Source: a virus. From it: a stretch of DNA of 40,614 bases. Where the stretch lies: positions 1 through 40,614 of IMG/VR virus record IMGVR_UViG_3300027597_000015; one strand, 5' to 3'. Of the stretch, positions 18,667-25,878 are shown one piece after another. Positions within the stretch are counted from its first letter, which is position 1. The number at the start of each line of letters is the position of its first letter. Below the pieces are notes generated by a model that did not search any database, had not been told where the DNA came from, and saw only the letters and a list, made by a program, of their open reading frames with translations. Made by a program: the position numbers and the translations under genes.

Positions 18667-20556
18667 TTAAATAGTTCCAATACCAACAGTGGAAGAAGAT
18701 GTTTTTCCTGTATCTGGATTGAAATAATATGTTGGTGGTTCAAACTGTTTTAAATCTACTGCTCGCAATGCTGCAAGTTCTGTTTTGAGTTTATTGACCT
18801 CAACATCACCATATACTCTTCCTTGCAAAACAGCAAATGCTTGTCCTTCCATCTTATCTCGGATACTTCTCAGAGCACTTGATGATGTAATTAAACTATC
18901 AATCTTTGGAGTGTTTCTTGCAATAATCGCATCTCTACTTGTTTCTGCAGTAGTAATTGCAGTATCAAGTGGTGTACAAGTACCAGCACTTGGATTATTC
19001 GAAGATGTTCCCGTATAACCAATACCAAAAGGAGTTGTTGAACCAAAACCAACAGTAATTGTATCCCCCTCTTGTGCGTATGTGGATGATGTGGATATTG
19101 CGGGATACCCAGTAATTCCATAAGTATAAGTAATCTTAATAGGCCAAGAAGTATTGCCAGGATAATATCTCTCATAACCAGCACCACAGGCAGGTTCTGG
19201 GTATGTTGTCCTTAAATATCTTTCATTATCATTTAATTGTGCGTCTGTTTTATCCGAAAAACTAGAAGTCATCACCTCTTTCCATTGGAAAGGACCGACT
19301 GGACTTCCATTATTCACTCTTACTAACTTATGTCCAAATCCAAGTGCATCATTTCCCATAATTCCAACAGTTACTGGGTCTATAGGATTGTTTGAATAAT
19401 CAAATATAGTTGCGTCAGTTTGTGTAGTTCTTATATCTGTAAAATTGGTATTGGTTGCTGCCTTTATGGATGTACCACTCAAAATTACTGATGGAAATGT
19501 GGATAAAATACCAACCGTAAATGAACCATTTGTTGTATTACCAATTGCTGCGGTACTTACAATCAAACTATTTACAGATACTGATGTGCTTATCATTGAA
19601 CCAACACCAGCACCACCATAATTTGGATTCCAAACTATCTGAGATTCTATTGTGGTTCCAATACCAGAAACTGTTGTATTAAGTGCCAAAACACCAGAGA
19701 GAGTTATTGTATCTCCAACATTAATATTTCCAGTAGTTCCAATTCCAGTATGTGCGATAATAGTAGAACCAATACTAATTGAACCACTAAATTGTGTAGA
19801 AGATGCTACAATTGCTGTCGTTCCAAATCCAACAATTGAAGGTAAATTCGCAGAAGAAAATACTGTTGGATTATCTACATTGTCAGTAATTGTATCTCCA
19901 ACTTGTAAATTTGATGTACCATCACTACTTAATATTGCTAAACTAGAACTTCCTATATTAATATTGCCTAAAAATTCTTTAACAATATTTGCACCATAAT
20001 CCTGGTTTTGTGGTCTTCTATAATATTTTATTCCATATTTACCATAATCCGTCTTTACATTTGGATTTTTCTTACATTCATATATCGTATCTCCAAAATA
20101 GAAACCCCCAAATCCATAAGATTTTGTACCTATCTGTTCCCAATACAAATCACTTTTACAACCAGCAGCAATCCTAGCATCATAAGCAGTTTTTACTGAT
20201 GCAATCGCAACATTAATCTCATCAACAAGAGGGATAATTTCTTTATCTATATTTTGAATAAGAGCATCAAATCGATCAATCTTAATATCCATAATTGTTA
20301 ATTGATCCTTTAGCATCTCAACTTCTGCGAGTTTTCGGTCTAACTCTGTTTGTTGGTCCGCAATAATAGTTGCTGTAATTGAAGTATCACTATTTCCTAC
20401 ACCTATTCGTTGATTGTCTAATTGTGCTTGAAGAGTATTTACATTATTTGATGGTTTCTCATAATATTCTTGAGATTGACCGATGGACGCAAAATATTGC
20501 GAGACTGTGGAATTAATCTCTTGTATTTCAGCAATATAATCTCTTTCATTGGCCAT
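18667..20556 (-). CDS. Virion structural protein with coiled-coil ends, 629 aa
   Basis: The N-terminal about 130 residues are helical with a coiled coil at about 65-125 (QQTELDRKLAEVEMLKDQL, IDRFDALIQNIDKEIIPL). The middle is beta-rich, with aromatic and Cys residues (CKSDLYWEQIGTKSYGFGG, YECKKNP) and short GxTI repeats, and the C-terminal about 110 residues are again helical (TTAETSRDAIIARNTPK, VEVNKLKTELAALRAVDL). This arrangement suits a rod-like or neck/fibre component. A late promoter (20597-20604) lies 41 nt upstream. No named family was recognised; a structural role is inferred from context and architecture. Confidence 0.78.
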   Translation of the reverse strand: MANERDYIAEIQEINSTVSQYFASIGQSQEYYEKPSNNVNTLQAQLDNQRIGVGNSDTSITATIIADQQTELDRKLAEVEMLKDQLTIMDIKIDRFDALIQNIDKEIIPLVDEINVAIASVKTAYDARIAAGCKSDLYWEQIGTKSYGFGGFYFGDTIYECKKNPNVKTDYGKYGIKYYRRPQNQDYGANIVKEFLGNINIGSSSLAILSSDGTSNLQVGDTITDNVDNPTVFSSANLPSIVGFGTTAIVASSTQFSGSISIGSTIIAHTGIGTTGNINVGDTITLSGVLALNTTVSGIGTTIESQIVWNPNYGGAGVGSMISTSVSVNSLIVSTAAIGNTTNGSFTVGILSTFPSVILSGTSIKAATNTNFTDIRTTQTDATIFDYSNNPIDPVTVGIMGNDALGFGHKLVRVNNGSPVGPFQWKEVMTSSFSDKTDAQLNDNERYLRTTYPEPACGAGYERYYPGNTSWPIKITYTYGITGYPAISTSSTYAQEGDTITVGFGSTTPFGIGYTGTSSNNPSAGTCTPLDTAITTAETSRDAIIARNTPKIDSLITSSSALRSIRDKMEGQAFAVLQGRVYGDVEVNKLKTELAALRAVDLKQFEPPTYYFNPDTGKTSSSTVGIGTI

Positions 20557-20596
20557 AATAATTAATTATATTCTCTTTCTTTATAGTAATTAAACA

Positions 20597-20604
20597 TATT
20601 TATT
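20597..20604 (-). promoter_or_regulatory. T4-type late promoter (AATAAATA)
   Basis: The minus strand reads CCAATAAATATG. It overlaps the TAA stop codon of the 300-aa gene (20602-20600) and lies 41 nt upstream of the ATG at 20556. Confidence 0.6.
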
Positions 20605-21502
20605 GGACTATTGCTTCTGTCCCAGAAGAAGTATATTGGCTATTGTCACCAGGATAGTCATTATAAGTTCCTTCATACTCTGGAATATTTTTATCTGTAT
20701 CTGCTCTTTCACCATAAACAGTATAATAGCAATTTATAGCAGAACTACAATTATTTTTAATTAAAATTTTAGTTCCCCATTCAATCTTATCCACATACAA
20801 TTCTTGATGTGATCCAACTGGAGTTAAATTTACAGTAATTGTTTCTGGATCTACTAATCTTCTCCAATATTCTGGTAATTCAATTACATTTGAGTTATTC
20901 AGTCTTCCTCGTACATACACATCCGCACTTGGACCTTCAATACAAACGTGCCTCAATCTCCACCCTTCCTTCGTTGGGTGTGGAATATCAAATGGTTTTT
21001 TTCCGGTGCATTTGGTAATATCAACACCTGGACCCAAAACACCAACGTTAGCCACAATAGTGTTAAAAACTCCTGCTTGTGCTTGAATTAATGGGGTTAT
21101 AGTAACTGCTTGACAAACCTTTGGCCCTTGTGATATGTTTACTGCCGATTGTATTTTAGCGCCATTATCAAGATTAAGTGCGGCTGCAATTTTTGCTCCA
21201 ATTCTACTAGTAAATCCAAAAATATTTGATACTCCTAAATCATTTATAGTTCCTGCCGTATTTGTAATGCCAGCAAAATTTGATATTCCTGTAACTTCCA
21301 AAGAAGCAGGAGCAGCAACACCCAATGGTGTTCCAATCATACAAGTTGCTCGTGCAACTCCAATCTGTGGCGTTAAACCAATATAACAAGGTCCATTGAT
21401 AACTGCAGTTCCTGGAAGTAGTTTTGCTCCAGCAGTTAAAAATGATGTATCAAGTTGTCCTACAACTAGTTTTTCACCAACATTTGAAATAGTGCAATCC
21501 AT
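20600..21502 (-). CDS. Virion structural protein, 300 aa
   Basis: ATG at 21502 with a ribosome site AAAGGAT. The N-terminal half is Gly/Ala-rich with short repeats (ISNFAGITNTAGTINDLGVS). The C-terminal about 140 residues form a conserved-looking globular domain beginning KPFDIPHPTKEGWRLRHVC and containing EGPSADVYVRGRL, LPEYWRRLVDPETITVNLTP, GSHQELYVDKIEWGTKI, then YYTVYGERAD. A domain of this type recurs at the ends of phage and giant-virus fibre proteins; I am recalling the pattern and not a named family. It follows gp5 and the beta-helix gene, so it may sit on the baseplate or fibre tip. Confidence 0.8.
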   Translation of the reverse strand: MDCTISNVGEKLVVGQLDTSFLTAGAKLLPGTAVINGPCYIGLTPQIGVARATCMIGTPLGVAAPASLEVTGISNFAGITNTAGTINDLGVSNIFGFTSRIGAKIAAALNLDNGAKIQSAVNISQGPKVCQAVTITPLIQAQAGVFNTIVANVGVLGPGVDITKCTGKKPFDIPHPTKEGWRLRHVCIEGPSADVYVRGRLNNSNVIELPEYWRRLVDPETITVNLTPVGSHQELYVDKIEWGTKILIKNNCSSAINCYYTVYGERADTDKNIPEYEGTYNDYPGDNSQYTSSGTEAIVQ

Positions 21503-21520
21503 AATTATTATCCTTTTGGT

Positions 21521-22093
21521 TTATTTGGAACAAATAGATGCAAAGAAATCCTTAAAATCTTTGATTGCTTTTAATATTTTACCCATTATAGAAGAACTAT
21601 CAGTATCCACACCAGAAGAACACGATGCTTTTGTTGATGTTGCTAAATCTAATGATGTGCCAGCAATTTGAGTCTTATTGGCACCAGCAAAAGAAATATT
21701 TGTTCCCTGGCCTGATACTGTTGGTGCATCCATATTAACTTGTTTTGATGCTTGAATTGTAACTTCTCCCCCAACTCCATCAACACCAACTAAACGAATA
21801 TTTGCTGCTTTGAGGGTTATAGTTCCATTTAATGCTTGAATAAGAATACTTCCATTTTCAGCATCAATAATTCTCGCAAATTCCTCTGGATTTTTAACAT
21901 TAAATCCAGATACTTCTTTTAATGTCCCATTAATAGCAAAATCACAATTTCCATTTTTATACATATTAATTCCTTGTTTAGTTGGTGTTGATAACCCCAA
22001 CTCTATATCACCATTTGCGAAACTTTTAGTTCCAGCCTCAAACCTATACCAATCGGTTTGAGTTACTTGTTGATTTTCGTTACATCCACTCAT
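21521..22093 (-). CDS. Beta-helical spike-like protein translationally coupled to gp5, 190 aa
   Basis: The ATG at 22093 overlaps the TGA of the gp5 gene (ATGA), so I choose it over the upstream TTG at 22099. Residues about 70-150 show an alternating beta-strand pattern with short turns (NGSILIQALNGTITLKAANI, GGEVTIQASKQVNMDAP), as in the triple-stranded needle of T4 gp5. The end is a short helix with Cys (IMGKILKAIKDFKDFFASIC). The gp5 homologue just upstream shows no such needle. The protein may therefore be the cell-puncturing needle supplied as a separate chain. This is inference from sequence periodicity and coupling. Confidence 0.75.
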   Translation of the reverse strand: MSGCNENQQVTQTDWYRFEAGTKSFANGDIELGLSTPTKQGINMYKNGNCDFAINGTLKEVSGFNVKNPEEFARIIDAENGSILIQALNGTITLKAANIRLVGVDGVGGEVTIQASKQVNMDAPTVSGQGTNISFAGANKTQIAGTSLDLATSTKASCSSGVDTDSSSIMGKILKAIKDFKDFFASICSK

Positions 22094-24381
22094 ACACAAT
22101 CCACCACTGATGTTACAATTCCAGCAATTGCTGCTTGATTTACTTGATCTTGAGTGATCGTAGTATATATTGGAGTAAATTTCATAATTGGAACAACATT
22201 TGCAGCAACTCCTGACCTGGTATTTATAGTTAATGTTGGTGTCCTATCAAATCCACAAATTGGATTTGTTAGTGGTTGAATGCCAATAATAGCACCAGAA
22301 CCAGGAGTTACTATTGGAGTATAGGTATTCTTACCATCTGTGATTGTATCCCCAGTTGTATATCCATATCCAGGTGCGATTACAATTATATTTTGAACGC
22401 AACCAGACACATCACCAGAATTTGCAACATTAGTTCCAGTTCCTCCAGTTCCAGTTCCTCCAGTTCCTCCAGTTCCAATTCCTCCAGTTCCTCCAGTTCC
22501 AGTATCAGATCCTATATTTGTATAATTTCCTTGTGCGTAACCAGAACCAGGATTAGTAACGTATATGGTTTCAATTGAACCAGTATCTTGATTGATTATG
22601 CTTTGTGCTTCTGCTCCAGAACCACAACCACTATTATCAACAATAGAAATTGTCGGTGGAATTGTATATCCAACACCACTACTTAATATTTCAACTGAAA
22701 ATATAGATCCAGTATTATCAACAATTGGTATTGCCTTCGCTCCTATGCCATCACCAAAAATATTAACAATTGGTGGAATACAAGTAGCATACTTTGATCC
22801 AACTGGTAATGGTACAATATCATATTGACTTGTTGGATTTTGAACTTTTTGATTGCATTTATTAAAGATATTATTAAATCTTCCATTAATTCCAGCATAA
22901 AGTGGAGTCACTGCAAGTGCATCTTCAATAGATCCCAAATCTTTACTCACACCTTTAAATACATTCACACCATCAACCATTTTTTCCCAATTGTCCGCAT
23001 CTTTTTCACTTGGACCAAATTTAGAAGCCCAAACGTGTGGAGTTTTACAAGCAAGACCAGTGCATTCAAGAAAACTAAAAATTTGTGATGCCAATGAACT
23101 TGCTTGATTTAAAATTCCAGAAACAGTTGAAAGACCACCAGTCAACCAACCAATTCCAGACATAATAGTAGAAAGTGCGCTTTCTATACTATCCATTACT
23201 TTTGCTAAAATTCCAGCAGTCCATTGCTCTACTGCACAAACTGGGGCATTGATTGTATTTGCTGCTAAATCGCCAAGAAGATTTTCAATGAATGGGAGAA
23301 AATTAAGTTTTTCAAGAATACAAAAAATTACATCTAATATTTTTTTCATTGTCTCCAAAACAATTGTTTGTTGTGGAGGAGGAACAACCAGTCCTACAAG
23401 TTTTCTAAAAGCCCAAGCAATACATTTGAAAATTGTATTTCTTAAATTATTGATAATTAATTTTATAATTCCACCAATTTGTCTAGCACATTTTTTAATT
23501 GAATTTCCAATATCTACAATTTCATTTAATACTGGGTCAATATAAGTACTTAAATACTTATCCAATCCATTTGTGACTGCAATAAAATCTTGAAGACCTT
23601 GTGTGATTTGACCGATTAAATTATTTTGACAACCATTTGCACCAATATAAGTTTTATCGCATTTTTTTTCTATTCCATAAGTTGATTGAGCCTGGCAAAC
23701 CAATTTATCTCCAAATAAATTTAATTTGGGATCAAATGCATTGATATTTGTTGTAAATCCTTTCACACTATCCCAAGAAACACTGTTCTTTAGAATACCA
23801 CTAGCATCAAGTCCAACATCAAGGTTTGCTGCATCCGCAAACGAAATTGGTATTGGTGAAGTTTCTTGTGTTGTAGATGCTGTTGGATTTGCTTGGTCTA
23901 TTTCTTTATTTTTTCTTACTTCTCTTTGTGTTGATTGTATTTTGCCTCCAGGATGACCTGTAAATGGTTTAAATCCTGAACTCATATCTGCTTTTACATT
24001 CTGCTCACTAATTAAGTTCTTAACACCATCACTTCTGTGGAGAAGACCAAGAACTACTGGTTGTTGTGCGTCATCACCATCTAAGAAAAAACCAAAACAA
24101 GTTTCTCCACCTTTTAGATCTAATGTTTTTCCTGTTCCTCCTTGAGCGCTACCAAAGGCAGGGTCTATCATTACCTGCGCCCAAGGTAAATCCTCATCAC
24201 TCAAAACAGAACCAGAAAAAGGATGATAACCAATAATTCTTACTTTACAACGATAGTTCCAATCACCATTAAAATAATCTGCTGCCTTTTTCCAATAATC
24301 TGGATGAGCAACTTGTCCTATCCACCAACTGAAACCATCTTTACCGATGTAATTGGATTTTAATAAAGCTTCTTCAATCAT
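22090..24381 (-). CDS. gp5: gp5-like baseplate hub/spike protein without lysozyme, 763 aa
   Basis: Residues 1 to about 120 match the gp5 N-terminal OB-fold (LLKSNYIGKDGFSWWIGQVA, YRCKVRIIGYHPFSG, DEDLPWAQVMID, GGETCFGFFLDGDDAQQPVV). T4 gp5 then has a lysozyme domain; here none is seen. Residues about 250-450 are hydrophobic helices with several Cys (IIKLIINNLRNTIFKCIAWA, ILDVIFCILEKLNFLPFIEN). From about 540 come GSGY-type beta modules (VEILSSGVGYTIPP, IYVTNPGSGYAQGN), a Gly-Thr linker (residues 627-650) and more of the same module to the end. It should sit at the centre of the baseplate on the gp27-like ring. The start overlaps the 69-aa gene by 8 nt. Confidence 0.88.
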   Translation of the reverse strand: MIEEALLKSNYIGKDGFSWWIGQVAHPDYWKKAADYFNGDWNYRCKVRIIGYHPFSGSVLSDEDLPWAQVMIDPAFGSAQGGTGKTLDLKGGETCFGFFLDGDDAQQPVVLGLLHRSDGVKNLISEQNVKADMSSGFKPFTGHPGGKIQSTQREVRKNKEIDQANPTASTTQETSPIPISFADAANLDVGLDASGILKNSVSWDSVKGFTTNINAFDPKLNLFGDKLVCQAQSTYGIEKKCDKTYIGANGCQNNLIGQITQGLQDFIAVTNGLDKYLSTYIDPVLNEIVDIGNSIKKCARQIGGIIKLIINNLRNTIFKCIAWAFRKLVGLVVPPPQQTIVLETMKKILDVIFCILEKLNFLPFIENLLGDLAANTINAPVCAVEQWTAGILAKVMDSIESALSTIMSGIGWLTGGLSTVSGILNQASSLASQIFSFLECTGLACKTPHVWASKFGPSEKDADNWEKMVDGVNVFKGVSKDLGSIEDALAVTPLYAGINGRFNNIFNKCNQKVQNPTSQYDIVPLPVGSKYATCIPPIVNIFGDGIGAKAIPIVDNTGSIFSVEILSSGVGYTIPPTISIVDNSGCGSGAEAQSIINQDTGSIETIYVTNPGSGYAQGNYTNIGSDTGTGGTGGIGTGGTGGTGTGGTGTNVANSGDVSGCVQNIIVIAPGYGYTTGDTITDGKNTYTPIVTPGSGAIIGIQPLTNPICGFDRTPTLTINTRSGVAANVVPIMKFTPIYTTITQDQVNQAAIAGIVTSVVDCV
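22434..22503. repeat. Short tandem repeats encoding the Gly-Thr linker of gp5
   Basis: Units CCAGTTCCT and CCAGTTCC are repeated about eight times on the plus strand, encoding TGTGGTGGIGTGGTGGTGTG on the minus strand (residues about 627-650). The simple repeat can change length in frame and forms a flexible linker between two beta modules. Confidence 0.85.
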
Positions 24382-24583
24382 TGTAAATTCTACACTCCAA
24401 TGCGTTTGGGTTTAAATCACAAAATAGTTCTAATGAATTTGGTGCCACTGTGGACTCTGGATGATTATTTTGATATTTTAAAAGTTCTTCCAGATATGCT
24501 TGTAGATATCTCTTTCTTTGTACGTTCAATGAGGAATTTTCTAGTTCCTCATATATGTTGTTTATAAGTTCTTGTAGTTCCAT
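24374..24583 (-). CDS. Small helical protein between gp27-like and gp5-like genes, 69 aa
   Basis: ATG at 24583, TGA at 24376-24374, overlapping the gp5 start by 8 nt. The first 40 residues are amphipathic helices (MELQELINNIYEELENSSLN, RKRYLQAYLEELLKYQNNHP), followed by an extended tail with two Cys (LELFCDLNPNALECRIYND). It sits inside the hub operon and is translationally coupled to gp5, so it may be a hub assembly factor. No family was recognised. Confidence 0.7.
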   Translation of the reverse strand: MELQELINNIYEELENSSLNVQRKRYLQAYLEELLKYQNNHPESTVAPNSLELFCDLNPNALECRIYND

Positions 24584-24588
24584 TTCTC

Positions 24589-25878
24589 TTATTTATTTGG
24601 ACTATAAAGACCGTAACTATCACGAATTAATCTCAAACTTGTAACCATTTGCCCACCCTCAAAATGATGTCTCAATTCTTTAATTAAATAATATCCACTC
24701 TGCTCTTCATCTGATGTCATATTTGTATTTCTATCTATTCGTAGAAACTCTGCGTGAATAATTCCACCTGCTTTCAAATTTACATTACAAGGAACAACCA
24801 TATTTAGTGCTTGTGTAAACAATAAATTGTATCTAGAGTATGACATTGCCATATCAGCACCACTTCTTAACTTATCACTCACTGAACCATCTGGTTTTAA
24901 TGCTCCCCTATCTGATGTTCTTACCATAATACGAGAAATGCTATCACCAAACTCATCAGATACAGCAATACTTTCAGCACCACCCAATTTATTCTTAACT
25001 TGGTCTTTTACTTTATAAGTATACAAATCCAAAGTATTGGAATACAAATCATAAAAATAAGTTTTATTTGCATACATACCAACTCGTAATGATTTCATTA
25101 AGTCGATATTCTTTTCATAGTTATAATTTAATATATTAAAATTGGTTTTTGCCTGATTTTCTTCAATTACTTGCGTGAAAAGATAGTATGGTATATTTTC
25201 TTTATCGGCACTATTGGTTTGTATCTTTGTGCTTGAAACTAAACTATCAATACTTCTAAAATTAAATCCATCTTTGTTTTCATAAAATAAGAATCCAGCA
25301 GTTCCTCTTGCTTCTTCTCCTGAAGTTCCTGAATTTTGTCCGTTTGCTGGAACTGCTTTTGGTCCCAACCAAGTTAAAACGTGAAATGGTTTGCGATTGT
25401 TTCCGATGAAAGAATAATCATTTGATGTTTGTTCTATGTTTTCAGTTTTATACTTTTTAGTTTTTAAATCATTTTTAAGAATTTTAGTAACAGTAGATTG
25501 CAAATTTCCTCTATAAATTGTCTGACATCTTGAAGTCTCATTTGTTAATCCTTCACGAGAAACAAGATGTAAAGTAAAGATTTCATTTGAGTGTTGTGCG
25601 TCAAGATTACTTACTTTATAAACATATAAGTCATCAAGCACAAACTCACCAAAAGCAGTATCAACACTAATTGTAACTTTCTCTCCACCACGAATTGGTA
25701 AAATATTAAACAAGGACGAACTGTTCATTAGTTGTGCTATAGCAGTCACACAAGGAGACAAAATATCCTCAAAATAATCAAAGAACAAACAAGAGTTTGT
25801 AACATCAACAGTTGTACTACCATCCAAAGTTTGAATGGTAAAATAATTGGGTTTAAATGAACCTACTGCTGCTGCCAT
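24589..25878 (-). CDS. gp27: gp27-like baseplate hub protein, 429 aa
   Basis: The length is close to T4 gp27 (391 aa) and the gene lies in the hub operon next to gp5, the known partner of gp27. Early strands (FTIQTLDGSTTVDVTNSCLF, GGEKVTISVDTAFGEFVLDD, YVYKVSNLDAQHSNEIFTLH) and the end (QSGYYLIKELRHHFEGGQMV, TSLRLIRDSYG) have the pattern of hub proteins of the gp27/gpD type, which form the torus on which the spike is mounted. The ATG overlaps the TAA of the M23 gene (TAATG), so translation is coupled. The assignment rests on position and fold pattern; direct sequence similarity to T4 gp27 is not obvious. Confidence 0.7.
   Translation of the reverse strand: MAAAVGSFKPNYFTIQTLDGSTTVDVTNSCLFFDYFEDILSPCVTAIAQLMNSSSLFNILPIRGGEKVTISVDTAFGEFVLDDLYVYKVSNLDAQHSNEIFTLHLVSREGLTNETSRCQTIYRGNLQSTVTKILKNDLKTKKYKTENIEQTSNDYSFIGNNRKPFHVLTWLGPKAVPANGQNSGTSGEEARGTAGFLFYENKDGFNFRSIDSLVSSTKIQTNSADKENIPYYLFTQVIEENQAKTNFNILNYNYEKNIDLMKSLRVGMYANKTYFYDLYSNTLDLYTYKVKDQVKNKLGGAESIAVSDEFGDSISRIMVRTSDRGALKPDGSVSDKLRSGADMAMSYSRYNLLFTQALNMVVPCNVNLKAGGIIHAEFLRIDRNTNMTSDEEQSGYYLIKELRHHFEGGQMVTSLRLIRDSYGLYSPNK

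Noticed and set aside
24590-24597. Late promoter (AATAAATA) before the 69-aa gene
   Set aside because: The box is only 7 nt from the ATG, so transcription would start within the gene; it also coincides with the end codons of the gp27-like gene. It might still serve gp5, but I do not list it as a feature.
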